Shown: positions 7,605-17,016, counted from the stretch's first letter. The stretch: 64,000 bases of DNA from Gp6-AA40 sp963818645 (GCA_963818645.1 CAWFTF010000018.1:124001-188000); one strand, 5' to 3'. The notes: generated by a model not told the origin, from the sequence alone. Numbers and translations are program-made.

Positions 7605-9761
7605 ATGCGCACGAGCCGCCTCGTCCGTCTCGTCGTCGGTCTCGGCCTCAGCGTCGGTCTTTATTCGCTTCTTCCATTGTCGTCTTCTCAGGCACAGCAG
7701 CCCGCCAACGACGTCGCAATCGACAACGATGACATCGGCGGTGTGGTCAACGGGCCGAAGGGTCCGGAAGCTGGTGTGTGGGTGATCGCCGAGACGCGTG
7801 ACCTTCCCATTCGCTACATCAAGACCGTTGTGACGGACGATCGCGGCCGATTCGTCGTGCCCGATCTCCCATCCGCGAGCTACTCCGTGTGGGCCCGTGG
7901 CTACGGCCTCGTGGATAGCGCGAAGGCCACAGCCAAGCCTGGCCAGCGGCTGACCATCACCGCGACGCCGGCGCCAAATGAAGCAGCCGCCGCGCACTAC
8001 TACCCCGCGATTTACTGGTACTCGATGCTCAAGATTCCTGCGGCGGATCAATTCGGCGGCAAGAGCAGCATCCCGGCGCGGCTCTCGCAGAACGCGTGGA
8101 TCAGCGCGATGAAGAATACCGGCTGCATCGGTTGTCATCAGCTCGGGCAACAGTCGACGCGAACGATTCCGGCAGCCCTCGGCACGTTCGCATCAGGAGC
8201 CGATGCGTGGCGTCGTCGCGTCCAGTCAGGCCAGTCGGGCCCGCAGATGCTCGGTCAGCTCACCGGACTGGGTGACATGTCCTTTGCGAACTTCGGAGAC
8301 TGGATCGACCGTATCGCGAAGGGAGAGGTTCCCTTCGCCAAGCCACCGCGGCCTCAGGGTGTCGAGCGCAACATCGTCATCACCCTGCGCGACTGGATGA
8401 ACGAGAAGCAGTACCTCCACGATCTGATCGCGAGCGATCGGCGCTTCCCGACGGTCAACGCCTACGGTCCGCTTGTCGGATCGCCCGAGTACAGCTCGGA
8501 CGTCCTTCCTATTCTCGATCCGGTGAAGAACGTGGCGACGACGTTCAAGGCGCCGGTGAGGGATGCGAGCATGCCGCTCAGCCTGGGGCCGGGACATGCC
8601 GCCGCGCTCGACGCACTTCAACCTTCGCCCTACTGGGGCACGGACCGGATCTGGGATACGCGCGTCAACAATCACAACTCGATGTTCGGGCGTGATGGAC
8701 GACTGTGGCTGGCCGCGTCCGTTCGCGCCCCCGAGAACCCGGCCTTCTGCAAAGAGGGCTCGGACCACCCCTCCGCGAAAGCGTTCCCGATGGAGCGCGC
8801 GATTCGTCACATCGCCGTCTTCGATCTGAAGACGAAGAAGTACAACTTCGTCGATACGTGCTTCTCGACGCATCACCTGCAGTTCGGCTACGACGCCAAC
8901 GACACGATCTGGACAAGTGGCGGCGGTCCCGTTGTGGGCTGGCTGAACTCCAAGTTGTTCAGCGAGACCGGCGACGCCGCGAAGTCACAGGGCTGGACGG
9001 CGCTCGTGCTCGACACCAACGGCAACGGCAAGCGCGATGCTTACACCGAACCGGATGCGCCCCCGGATCCATCGAAGGACAGGCGCATCAACGCCTCGTT
9101 CTACGCCGTGATGCCGAACCCGGTGGATGGATCGGTGTGGGGTGCCGTGCTCGGCGTCCCGGGCGCAGTCGTCCGTCTGGCGCCTGGCAAGAATCCGCCG
9201 GAGACCGCACTCGCCGAGATCTACAACGTGCCCATGCCGGGTTTTGGTGCGCGCGGCGCCGACATCGACAGCAAGGGTGTCGTGTGGGTCTCGCTCGGCA
9301 GCGGCCACCTGGGGAGCTTCGATCGAAGCAAGTGCAAGGCGCCGCTGAGTGGGCCGAAAGCAACTGGCGATCACTGTCCCGAAGGCTGGTCGTTCCATCA
9401 GTATCCCGGTCCCGGTTTCAAGGGCATCGGCGAGAACAGCGCCGAGTCGAGCTACTACTCGTGGGTGGACCAGCACGACACGTTCGGACTCGGCAACGAC
9501 GTCCCGATGTCCACCGGCAACCTGAACGACGGCATCATCGCGTTCGCGAACGGGCGCATGGTGGTTTTGCGCGTGCCGTATCCGATGGGCTTTTACGCCA
9601 AGGGGTTCGACGGCCGGATCGACGATCCGAAGGCTGGCTGGAAGGGTCGCGGGTTGTGGGCGGCCAATGGCGACCGCACGCCGTGGTTGATCGAGGGCGG
9701 CAAGGGAACGAAGCCGCTCGCGGCGCACTTTCAGTTGAGGCCGGATCCGCTCTCTAAGTGA
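7605..9761 (+). CDS. Secreted monohaem protein with carboxypeptidase-regulatory and propeller-like regions
   Basis: 718 residues. The signal peptide (to about SSSQAQ) is followed by a carboxypeptidase-regulatory-like beta-sandwich (residues ~45-125: GGVVNGPKGPEAGVWVIAE, VVTDDRGRFVVPDLP). A c-type haem site CIGCH lies at residues 174-178. The rest (~320-718) is repetitive beta sequence with W-x-x-x-x-G-x-L units and Asn/His-rich turns, consistent with a beta-propeller or NHL-like domain. It is likely periplasmic, perhaps binding or oxidising a small molecule. ATG 7605 is preceded by GAGGAGC. No oxidase partner is adjacent. The domain order is read from sequence; the function is not known. Confidence 0.78.
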   Translation: MRTSRLVRLVVGLGLSVGLYSLLPLSSSQAQQPANDVAIDNDDIGGVVNGPKGPEAGVWVIAETRDLPIRYIKTVVTDDRGRFVVPDLPSASYSVWARGYGLVDSAKATAKPGQRLTITATPAPNEAAAAHYYPAIYWYSMLKIPAADQFGGKSSIPARLSQNAWISAMKNTGCIGCHQLGQQSTRTIPAALGTFASGADAWRRRVQSGQSGPQMLGQLTGLGDMSFANFGDWIDRIAKGEVPFAKPPRPQGVERNIVITLRDWMNEKQYLHDLIASDRRFPTVNAYGPLVGSPEYSSDVLPILDPVKNVATTFKAPVRDASMPLSLGPGHAAALDALQPSPYWGTDRIWDTRVNNHNSMFGRDGRLWLAASVRAPENPAFCKEGSDHPSAKAFPMERAIRHIAVFDLKTKKYNFVDTCFSTHHLQFGYDANDTIWTSGGGPVVGWLNSKLFSETGDAAKSQGWTALVLDTNGNGKRDAYTEPDAPPDPSKDRRINASFYAVMPNPVDGSVWGAVLGVPGAVVRLAPGKNPPETALAEIYNVPMPGFGARGADIDSKGVVWVSLGSGHLGSFDRSKCKAPLSGPKATGDHCPEGWSFHQYPGPGFKGIGENSAESSYYSWVDQHDTFGLGNDVPMSTGNLNDGIIAFANGRMVVLRVPYPMGFYAKGFDGRIDDPKAGWKGRGLWAANGDRTPWLIEGGKGTKPLAAHFQLRPDPLSK

Positions 9762-9770
9762 TCCTTATAA

Positions 9771-9847
9771 ACTCCCAATCCCCCAACTCCCAACTCCCAA
9801 GATGATCGCTGGTCTTTGGGAGTTGGAGGTTGGAAGTTGGGAGTTGA
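9771..9847. repeat. Heptanucleotide inverted-arm repeat, locus B
   Basis: Left arm 9771-9801 (AACTCCC-type units) and right arm 9815-9847 (TTGGGAG TTGGAGG TTGGAAG TTGGGAG), with a loop of about 13 bases. It lies exactly between two convergent genes (stops at 9761 and 9860), so it could act as a bidirectional terminator. Same unit family as the element at 7458. Confidence 0.85.
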
Positions 9848-9859
9848 AACGCTCGCCAG

Positions 9860-11137
9860 CTAGAGCGCGTCTTCGAAGATGCGCGCGAGCGTCTCTTCAC
9901 TCACAGGCCGTGGCGAGAGCTTCGTCAATCGCTCTTGCGCAAGCGTGCCCTCGACCAGAACGGGAATATCGGACGACGAGTAGCCAACGGCACCAAGTCC
10001 ATTCGGCACGTTCAATCGCTGCATGAACCAGGTGATGCGGTCTGCGAGCACGCGGCCCGCGTCCTCCTTCCGGCAGCGAGATACGTCCGCGCCCAAAGCC
10101 TCTGCCGCCTCGAGATGTCGCTCAGGACTCGCCTCACCGGTGAATGCAAACACGGCGGGCGCGTTGAGAATCACCGAGAAGCCATGCGGCACGAGCGCGT
10201 GGTCAGGATAACCGGGCGCGCGATACTGTTTCACTCCACCAGCAACTGGATACGCCATCGCGTGCGGCAGATGCACGCCCGCGTTGCCGAATCCGATTCC
10301 GGCAAACGATGCGGCGAGCACCATACTCGCTCTTGCTTCATCGTCGTCTGGATCCTCGACCGCTCGCACGAGGTGACTCGCGACCATGCGCAGCGCCTGC
10401 AGGGACCAGACGTCACTGATCGGATTCGCGCCCTGGTATGGTGGTCTGGCAGAAGGCCGGTCGGGCCTCGGCCGGTCTGTGAATGGAATCGCGGTGTACG
10501 ACTCAACTGCATGGCACAGGATGTCGAGACCGCAGGATGCTGCGACCGCAGGCGGCGCGCTTCGGGTGTGGTCGGGATCGAGAAAGCCTAGTGTCGGTTT
10601 GAGCGATCGACTCGAGATACCGGTCTTCACGTGCAGTCGTGTCAGGTCGAAAATGGCGACGCCGGTCGTCTCGCTGCCAGTGCCAGCCGTTGTCGGGATC
10701 GCGAAAAGCGGCTTGACCGGGCCGGGCACGGGCAGCCCCTTCCCGATTGGCTTGTTGACGTAGTCGAGGAAGCCGGCCGGTGGATGGCTCGTGTAGAGGT
10801 TCACGGCCTTCGCCGTGTCGATCGACGAACCGCCGCCGACGGCGACGATCGCATCGAACGTATGCCCACGGGCGAAGTCGATCGCATCAAGCCACGACTC
10901 CTCCGTCGGCTCGACGCGCACGCGGTCGTACATCACCCACTGCACGCCGTTCGCATCGAGCGAGTCGACGACGGCGCGCGCGGGAGAGAGTCTCGCGACC
11001 ACCGGATCGGTGACGATGAGCGCGCGACGGATGCCTCGATCGGCGAGCTCCATTCCCAGTTCACGCGTGACGCCGGCACCGTAGCGCACAGCGGCCACGG
11101 CCATCTCGAAGGCGTTATCTCGTTCGATAGCGACCAT
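9860..11137 (-). CDS. Iron-containing alcohol dehydrogenase, hydroxyacid-oxoacid transhydrogenase type
   Basis: 425 residues of the group III iron-dependent dehydrogenase family. NAD-binding glycines are in AIVAVGGGSSIDTAKA. The metal-binding part includes FLDPDH...CGLDILCHAVESY and GNAGVHLPHAMAYPVAG followed by DHALVPHG. The insert RPSARPPYQGANPISDVWS is characteristic of the ADHFE1-like transhydrogenases that move hydride between 4-hydroxybutyrate-type acids and 2-oxoglutarate. It is cytoplasmic. It stands in a minus-strand run with the methyltransferase upstream. Family is clear; the exact substrate is inferred from the subfamily. Confidence 0.87.
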   Translation of the reverse strand: MVAIERDNAFEMAVAAVRYGAGVTRELGMELADRGIRRALIVTDPVVARLSPARAVVDSLDANGVQWVMYDRVRVEPTEESWLDAIDFARGHTFDAIVAVGGGSSIDTAKAVNLYTSHPPAGFLDYVNKPIGKGLPVPGPVKPLFAIPTTAGTGSETTGVAIFDLTRLHVKTGISSRSLKPTLGFLDPDHTRSAPPAVAASCGLDILCHAVESYTAIPFTDRPRPDRPSARPPYQGANPISDVWSLQALRMVASHLVRAVEDPDDDEARASMVLAASFAGIGFGNAGVHLPHAMAYPVAGGVKQYRAPGYPDHALVPHGFSVILNAPAVFAFTGEASPERHLEAAEALGADVSRCRKEDAGRVLADRITWFMQRLNVPNGLGAVGYSSSDIPVLVEGTLAQERLTKLSPRPVSEETLARIFEDAL

Positions 11138-11207
11138 GTCGCGACTCTAGCCCGCGAGCGCCGCCGCCGCAAGCCAAGCCCTTTCCATGAACGTGGGCGG
11201 GCGCGTC

Positions 11208-11819
11208 TCAGGTGGGACGAGCGCATCCTTCGTACATGAACGTCATGGGGCGGGGACCAGCCATGTACTCGGCGTGAATCCGCTCAATGCGGAACCCCGA
11301 TTGCTCGAGGAGTCGATCGACGGGGCGATTCAGGTGGCAGCCACCGGTGAACGTCTTCCAGAGAGGTGTGAGCCTGTCTTGCCACTTTGCGACGCCGACG
11401 TCACGCGATCGGCCATGCTCGACGAAGAGCAGCCGGCCCGATGGCCTCAAGACACGCCGCATCTCCTGAAGTGCACGCATGACATCCGGGATCGTACAGA
11501 GCGTCCACGCGACAACCACCGTATCAACACTCTGACTGCCCAGCGGGATGTCTTCGCCTGACCCCTCGAGGAGCGTCACGGGGTACGTCGCCCGACTAGC
11601 CGGCAGCCGCGCCATCGACAACGCACGCGCGGACGGTTCGAGTCCAATCAACGACGTCGAGGCCGCGTAGAGCGGCACGTTGAGGCCTGACCCGAACCCG
11701 ACCTCCAACACCCGCCCTTCAGCCTCTGAGACGAGTCGCTGCCTGTACGGCAGGAATCGTTCCTGCCGCATTCCCGCATGAATGAGGCGAGGCAGAATGG
11801 CTCGATCGTAGAAGCCCAC
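11208..11819 (-). CDS. Class I SAM-dependent methyltransferase
   Basis: 203 residues. Motif I VLEVGFGSGLNVPLY, an acidic motif II position (LIGLEPSARAL), and the later blocks VDTVVVAWTLCTIPD and LRPSGRLLFVEHG define a Rossmann-type methyltransferase of the UbiE/METTL7-like group. No membrane helix is evident. The target is unknown. The start ATG 11819 is the first Met (MGFYDRAILPRLI) and agrees with the family N-terminus. The sirtuin gene at 11858 is divergent, with a 38-base shared upstream region. Confidence 0.85.
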   Translation of the reverse strand: MGFYDRAILPRLIHAGMRQERFLPYRQRLVSEAEGRVLEVGFGSGLNVPLYAASTSLIGLEPSARALSMARLPASRATYPVTLLEGSGEDIPLGSQSVDTVVVAWTLCTIPDVMRALQEMRRVLRPSGRLLFVEHGRSRDVGVAKWQDRLTPLWKTFTGGCHLNRPVDRLLEQSGFRIERIHAEYMAGPRPMTFMYEGCARPT

Positions 11820-11857
11820 GACAGACAGTATCTCGCACGCACAACTAAGATGATTAC

Positions 11858-12595
11858 GTGATCGAGAAACTGGCCGCTCGCCTGAGAGAGGCTCGACGCG
11901 TCACCGTGCTGACAGGTGCCGGCGTATCGGCAGCGAGCGGTGTCCCGACCTTTCGTGGTGCGGGTGGTCTGTGGCGAACCTTCCGCGCCGAAGATCTCGC
12001 TACGCCTGAAGCGTTCGCGCGCGATCCTGCACTGGTGTGGGAGTGGTACGAGTGGCGTCGCGCGACGATCGCATCCTGCCAGCCGAACGCGGCGCACGAC
12101 GTGCTCGCGCAATGGACGCGAGACTCGAAGACATGCACCGTCATCACCCAGAATGTGGACGACCTGCACATACGAGCGGGGACGCAACGTCTCGTGCGGC
12201 TGCACGGATCGATCTGGGAGCTTTCCTGCTGGAACCGTTGCGGCGCCTTGCCGTGGCGCGACGAACGCGTGCCGCTGCCTGCACAGCCTGCAACATGTCC
12301 AGGATGCGGCGGACTGGCCCGCCCCGGCGTCGTCTGGTTCGGTGAGTCGCTGTCGCCCGCCGATCTGAACGCGGCATCAACCGCGTGCACCTGCGACGTG
12401 TTCATCGCGGCAGGAACATCAGCCATCGTCTATCCGGCAGCTGGACTCCTCCAGCAGGCAAAGATGCGAGGCGCATTTACCGCGGAAATCAACGTCGACG
12501 CGACGCCTGCCTCCTCGCTCGTTGATATGGCAGTCAAAGACGCCGCCGAAGTCGTCTTCCCACAACTCGCCGAGGCCCTACCAAGGCTCTGGTAG
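11858..12595 (+). CDS. cobB: NAD-dependent protein deacylase (sirtuin, CobB type)
   Basis: 245 residues. The NAD-binding motif GAGVSAASGVPTFRG (~20-34), TQNVDDLH (~98-104) and the catalytic His116 in LHGS are all present. A four-cysteine zinc site is C124, C128, C147 and C150. Tyr64 and Arg67 (YEWR) match the Y-x-x-R pair that marks class III sirtuins able to remove succinyl or malonyl groups. It removes acyl groups from lysines in the cytoplasm and would regulate acyl-CoA enzymes such as the ligases nearby (inference). Length is normal and the gene is intact. Confidence 0.9.
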   Translation: MIEKLAARLREARRVTVLTGAGVSAASGVPTFRGAGGLWRTFRAEDLATPEAFARDPALVWEWYEWRRATIASCQPNAAHDVLAQWTRDSKTCTVITQNVDDLHIRAGTQRLVRLHGSIWELSCWNRCGALPWRDERVPLPAQPATCPGCGGLARPGVVWFGESLSPADLNAASTACTCDVFIAAGTSAIVYPAAGLLQQAKMRGAFTAEINVDATPASSLVDMAVKDAAEVVFPQLAEALPRLW

Positions 12596-12655
12596 GGGTC
12601 AACAGGAACGCCGTCATCGTCGTAGTCCTAACGGTTATCAAAAGGATGGTCCCTA

Positions 12656-14881
12656 TTGATCTCGGTTTCGGCGGGTCGTGTCTTCGGGTTCTTGTTTACA
12701 TTCCTGATCGTCGCGGCATTCCCCCTCAGCTCTGACGCACAAACCCCTGAAGCGGGTCCCCTCGCGCGAAGGACCGTTCAGGCGACACGACTGCAAGACA
12801 CCGAGCGCATTACGGTTGACGGCCGCCTCGATGAAGAGGTGTGGCAGCGCGCGGTGCCGGCCTCCGAGTTCATCCAGATCGATCCCGCCAACGGCACGCC
12901 AGCCACCGAGCCCACCGAGGTTCGCATCGTCTTCACCAAAGACGCCATCTACATGGGCGTCACCTGCTACGACTCGGAACCGGACAAGTGGCTCGGGTAT
13001 CAGCGCCGCCGCGACGAGTTCCTGCCCGCCGACGATCGGTTCATGTGGACGATCGATACATTTCTCGACGAACGTTCGGGCTACTTCTTCGAGATGAACC
13101 CATCCGGGTTGATGGCCGATTCGCTCTTCGGGATCAACGGCGACAATCGCGCGTGGGACGGCATCTGGGACGCGCGCGTGCGTCATAGCGAGATCGGCTG
13201 GACGATCGAGATCGAAATCCCGTTCCGCACCCTGAACTTCGATCCCAACAACGACACGTGGGGCTTCAACTTCCAGCGCACTGTCCGCCGCAAGAACGAG
13301 GACAGCATCTGGATGGGTTGGCCCCGCAATCAGGGTCTGCGCCGGATGACGAACGCGGGTCACGTCACCGGCATCACGGACGTGACGCAGGGCCTCGGTC
13401 TCGACGTGAAGCCATACGGCTTGCTGACGTCGGAATCGTTCGGCGCGCTCAACGGTGGGAGCTCGCAGGAGAAAGCGAACGCGGGGCTCGATCTCTTCTA
13501 TAACCCGACGCCGGGAGTCCGTGCCAACCTGACGATCAACACCGACTTCGCACAGACCGAAGTCGATCAACGGCAGGTCAACCTCACGCGCTTCTCGCTC
13601 TTCTTCCCCGAGCGCCGCGATTTCTTCCTCGACGGCGCGACGTTCTTCGACTTCGCGAGCGACAGCGCCGGCGGTCCGCAGATTCAACCGTTTTTCAGCC
13701 GGCGCATCGGGCTCAGTGCTGACGCCACACCGCAAAAGATCGACTTCGGAACGAAGTTCACCGGGCAGATGGGCGGTCAGGACGTTGGCTTCCTGCAGGT
13801 TCGCACGGGGGCCGACGATGGTCAGTTCATTCCGGAGGACTTCCTGGTGGCGCGCGTGAAACGGCGCGTGCTGCAGCAGTCCTACTTCGGCGCGATCTAC
13901 ACCCGACGAGATGCCCGCACGGGCGATCGGATTGATGCGAGCCACACGGTCGGCGTCGACGCCCGCCTGGCAACGTCACAGTTCAGGGGGAACCAGAACC
14001 TGGCGGCGACCGCATGGATGCTGCACGCCGGTCCCCCGGGAGTCAGAGATCGCGCCAACGCGTTCGGCGCCGGCATCGAGTATCCGAACGACCTCTGGCA
14101 ACTCCGGTTTGATGCGCGCGAAGTGCAGCGGAACTTCGACCCGTCCGTCGGCTTCGTGCTGCGCCGCGACTATCGGCGCTACCGCAGCCAGGTCTACTAC
14201 GGTCCACGTCCCCAGAACCACCGCTACATCCGCCGCACCGAGTACGACGCGAACCTCGAGGTCGTCACCGATCTGCGGAATCAGCTGCTGGAGCGCGCCC
14301 TCAACCTGACGGTCTTCAGCGCGCAGTTCCACAGCCAGGACAACGTCGGCATCGAGGTGGACCCGACCTACGTGATGCTCGACCGCCCGTTCAACATCGC
14401 CCCCGGCATTACCATGCCCGCGGGCGCCGAGTATCGCTTCACGCGACTCGCCATCCGCGGTCAGACTGCGAACCGGCGGGTGCTTGCGCTGAATGGCCGC
14501 TTCGAGACCGGAGGGTTCTACTCAGGCCATCGCGATCAGACCATCCTCGGCCTGACGGTCAGGGCGCGGCCCGGCTACATCATCAGCCTCAACGGCGAGT
14601 GGAATCAGATCGACCTGGCCGAGGGGAGCTTCGCATCGAACGTGTTCCGCGGTGTCGCCGACACGCAGTTCTCACCGTTCATGGCGCTCGTGAACATCAT
14701 TCAGTACGACACGATGAGTCGCGTGCTCGGATGGCAATCACGCTATCGATGGATTTTGAAGCCCGGAAACGACCTCTATGTGGTCTACACGCACAACTGG
14801 GTGGAGGACCCGGTGCGCGACCGTTTCGGTACTCTGGACAGACGAGCCGCCTCTAAAGTGTTGTATACACAGAGGTTTTAG
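12656..14881 (+). CDS. CBM9-like / DUF5916 secreted barrel protein
   Basis: 741 residues. After a signal peptide, residues ~45-215 form a carbohydrate-binding family 9-like sandwich (ITVDGRLDEEVWQRA, AIYMGVTCYDSEP, WTIEIEIPFRTLNF). The remainder is the DUF5916 region, rich in amphipathic strands with aromatic girdles (FARRDYRRYRSQVYYG-like turns, LNGEWNQIDL, YTHNWVEDP) and ending in Phe, typical of an outer-membrane barrel. The start is probably TTG 12656, with AAAGGA 9-10 bases upstream; no other start precedes the signal peptide. It is common in Acidobacteria and Bacteroidota; function unknown, possibly surface polysaccharide binding. Confidence 0.82.
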   Translation: MISVSAGRVFGFLFTFLIVAAFPLSSDAQTPEAGPLARRTVQATRLQDTERITVDGRLDEEVWQRAVPASEFIQIDPANGTPATEPTEVRIVFTKDAIYMGVTCYDSEPDKWLGYQRRRDEFLPADDRFMWTIDTFLDERSGYFFEMNPSGLMADSLFGINGDNRAWDGIWDARVRHSEIGWTIEIEIPFRTLNFDPNNDTWGFNFQRTVRRKNEDSIWMGWPRNQGLRRMTNAGHVTGITDVTQGLGLDVKPYGLLTSESFGALNGGSSQEKANAGLDLFYNPTPGVRANLTINTDFAQTEVDQRQVNLTRFSLFFPERRDFFLDGATFFDFASDSAGGPQIQPFFSRRIGLSADATPQKIDFGTKFTGQMGGQDVGFLQVRTGADDGQFIPEDFLVARVKRRVLQQSYFGAIYTRRDARTGDRIDASHTVGVDARLATSQFRGNQNLAATAWMLHAGPPGVRDRANAFGAGIEYPNDLWQLRFDAREVQRNFDPSVGFVLRRDYRRYRSQVYYGPRPQNHRYIRRTEYDANLEVVTDLRNQLLERALNLTVFSAQFHSQDNVGIEVDPTYVMLDRPFNIAPGITMPAGAEYRFTRLAIRGQTANRRVLALNGRFETGGFYSGHRDQTILGLTVRARPGYIISLNGEWNQIDLAEGSFASNVFRGVADTQFSPFMALVNIIQYDTMSRVLGWQSRYRWILKPGNDLYVVYTHNWVEDPVRDRFGTLDRRAASKVLYTQRF

Positions 14882-14970
14882 GCGGATCCGGGAGGGGCCG
14901 ACTGGGATATGCTGGATCTCGGGTTGGCCGGGCGCAAGTCGCCTTCTCCTGGGCGGCACCCTCATACCTT

Positions 14971-15006
14971 CCCTCGACCGGCTTGGATTTCTGAGCCTGT
15001 CGAGGG
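14971..15006. repeat. Palindromic TCGAC-type intergenic hairpin
   Basis: Arms CCCTCGACCGGCT (14971-14983) and AGCCTGTCGAGGG (14994-15006) are complementary at 12 of 13 positions, with a 10-base loop. It lies between convergent genes (stops at 14881 and 15107). The sequence resembles the units at 24478 and 45781, so it is probably a dispersed repeat that may also terminate transcription. Nothing else is seen in the 225-base gap. Confidence 0.7.
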
Positions 15007-15106
15007 GCAGCGTCCGTCCGATTCCGACGCGGACTCAGCCGGCGGCTTCGCCCCGCTGGCTGAGCAACCGCGCTTACCCCAGTCGCCCCATCTTGATCTT
15101 GCCCAA

Positions 15107-15478
15107 CTAGTGAACCGTCGTTCCCGCAGTGGGCATCGCCGCACGTTCCGCGGCCATCACTCGCTGAATCATCGCGGTCAAGTCGCGCTCCGCGACGTCG
15201 AAGGGTCCGGCGATGACCGCACCGAGTGACAACTCGAGCGCGATCACCACGCCACCTCCGTCGTACGGATTCACGATCCAGCTGAAACCTCGCATCGCCA
15301 CCCGCCGATGCTCGTCGGCGTCAGGATTCTTCGCCTGCTCGAGCGCGCGCAACATCCCCACGAGCACGGCGGTCACGTCGTCATCGGTCCAACGTCCCGG
15401 CTCGCCAGTCGCCACGCTGATGACGTGACTCGTGGCGTGAACCTCGCCACGCAGCCAGATGTCCAGGGGGATCTCCAT
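15107..15478 (-). CDS. Hypothetical protein
   Basis: 123 residues beginning MEIPLDIWLRGEV. No named family recognised. It is a compact soluble protein with alternating strands and helices (SWIVNPYDGGGVVIALEL, ALEQAKNPDADEHRRV) and normal codon use for the window, so it is likely real. Hydrophobic strand patterns hint at an alpha/beta sandwich. The DUF255 protein lies upstream on the same strand, separated by the heptad repeat at 15486. Confidence 0.6.
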   Translation of the reverse strand: MEIPLDIWLRGEVHATSHVISVATGEPGRWTDDDVTAVLVGMLRALEQAKNPDADEHRRVAMRGFSWIVNPYDGGGVVIALELSLGAVIAGPFDVAERDLTAMIQRVMAAERAAMPTAGTTVH

Positions 15479-15485
15479 CTCTCTA

Positions 15486-15555
15486 ATTCAAAATGCAAAA
15501 GGCAAAATGCAAATGCAGCGTTCCCTTTGCATTTTGAATTTTGCCTTTTGCATTA
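15486..15555. repeat. Heptanucleotide inverted-arm repeat, AAATGCA family
   Basis: Left arm 15486-15517 reads in 7-base steps (ATTCAAA ATGCAAA AGGCAAA ATGCAAA TGCAG); right arm 15523-15555 is the complement pattern (CTTTGCA TTTTGAA TTTTGCC TTTTGCA). One arm aligns to the reverse complement of the other at 20 of 22 positions. The architecture matches the TTGGGAG loci but the unit sequence is unrelated and AT-rich. It lies between two minus-strand genes and touches the stop codon at 15553. Confidence 0.85.
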
Positions 15556-17016
15556 CGTCCTGTCCAGTGCTCTTCCAAGCTCACCGGCATCCGTCGTCGG
15601 TGCCTCGCATGCGAAGTCACGACACAGATACGCCGTCGCCCGCCCATCGACCTCCTTCATGCTCGTGGTCCATGGGAGCAACTCGGAAATTCTGGCCCGT
15701 GCCGCAGGCGCGAGCGGAACGACGATGGTCGTCGGGAGATAGCGGTGGATGACGACTTCACGGAGCGCTCTTGTGTCGTCAGCCGATGGGTCGCCGGTGA
15801 TGACCAACTGGGGTGTACCGGCGTGATAGGTGGAGAGCGCAGCCAGCATCATAGGCGCCGCCCGCCCTGACTGCGCGAGCCGCGATGCGAACACGCCAAG
15901 CGTGCGCGTAATCTGCCCCGAAAAATCCCCGACGCCGAGATGCGAGAGCACCAGGAGGTTCATGACGCTCACCGAACTCGCCGCGGGCTCTGCGCCGTCG
16001 TAGTCCTCCTTGAGGCGCAGCAGCACTGATTCGTCCTTGCCCGTCGTGCTGAACCATCCGCCATCGTTCGCATCCCAGAACAACTCGTCCTGGCGCCGCT
16101 GCAGTGTGGTCGCCCACTCCAACCAGTCTGGATCGCCATTTGCCTGAAACAATTCGAGCAGGCCGAAGATCAAATAGGCATAGTCCTCGGCGTACGCGTC
16201 CACACCGGAGGATCCCTCCCGATAGCGCCTCAGGAGTGTCTGGCTCGACGACTGCCATAGGTGCTCGCGGACGAAACGCGCGGCCTTCTGCGCGTCTTCG
16301 AGGTAAGACTCGGCGCCGTCAATAGTGCGGGCTACGCGTGCAAAGGCCGCGATCATCAGCCCGTTCCATGCAGTGAGCACCTTGTCGTCGAGGTGCGGAC
16401 GGGGCCGCGACCCCCGGCGCGCCATCAACAGGGGCCGCGCGCGCCGTAGCGCGTCCATGACTCCTTCGACGGGTCGACCCGTGATCGACGCGACGTCGTC
16501 GAGCGATCGGGCCGTATAGAGCAGGTTCTTCTCCGTGAACTCGCCCTGGGGATCGTTCGGCGCGTTGCCATCCGGCAGGATGCCGAACCGAGCCCGGAAC
16601 ACCGCGGCATCATCGCCGAGGACATCCTGAATCTCGTCGTCGCCCCAGATGTAGAACGCGCCCTCCATCTTGTGGGGCCGCGGCTCGTGCGCGTGTTCCG
16701 GTGGAACGCTGTCGGCATCCTCGGCGGAAAAGAATCCGCCGCCGGGCGAGGTCAGATCGCGTCGGACGTAGTCGAGCGTGTCGAGGGCCACGTCGGCATA
16801 GAAACGATCGCCGGTGATCTGCGCGGCTTCGGCGAATGCGAGGACGAGCTGCGCCTGGTCGTAGAGCATCTTCTCGAAATGGGGCACGCGCCAGTCGGCA
16901 TCAACTGAGTACCGGTGGAATCCTCCGCCGAGGTGGTCGCGCATTCCGCCCAGCGCCATGGCACGCAGGGTCACCAGCGCCATGTCTCGTCGCATTGGCC
17001 GCGCCGGTTCGCGCAT
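15553..17016 (-). CDS. DUF255 thioredoxin-domain protein, C-terminal fragment
   Basis: C-terminal two thirds of a protein related to YyaL/spermatogenesis-associated protein 20. True coding starts near 17000, where the reading frame of the upstream fragment changes. From RDMALVTLRAMALGGMRDHLGGGFHRYSVDADWRVPHFEKMLYDQAQ onward it matches the (alpha/alpha)6 barrel seen in glycoside-hydrolase-like and AGE-epimerase-like folds. Both fragments together give about 700 residues, the normal family length. The break is best explained by an indel of one base. The family's biochemical role is not established. Confidence 0.82.
   Translation of the reverse strand: MREPARPMRRDMALVTLRAMALGGMRDHLGGGFHRYSVDADWRVPHFEKMLYDQAQLVLAFAEAAQITGDRFYADVALDTLDYVRRDLTSPGGGFFSAEDADSVPPEHAHEPRPHKMEGAFYIWGDDEIQDVLGDDAAVFRARFGILPDGNAPNDPQGEFTEKNLLYTARSLDDVASITGRPVEGVMDALRRARPLLMARRGSRPRPHLDDKVLTAWNGLMIAAFARVARTIDGAESYLEDAQKAARFVREHLWQSSSQTLLRRYREGSSGVDAYAEDYAYLIFGLLELFQANGDPDWLEWATTLQRRQDELFWDANDGGWFSTTGKDESVLLRLKEDYDGAEPAASSVSVMNLLVLSHLGVGDFSGQITRTLGVFASRLAQSGRAAPMMLAALSTYHAGTPQLVITGDPSADDTRALREVVIHRYLPTTIVVPLAPAARARISELLPWTTSMKEVDGRATAYLCRDFACEAPTTDAGELGRALDRT

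Noticed and set aside
12653..13945. 430-codon minus-strand frame opposite the DUF5916 gene
   Set aside because: Antisense shadow of a clearly conserved gene; composition biased to Arg/Val/Glu with no recognisable fold.
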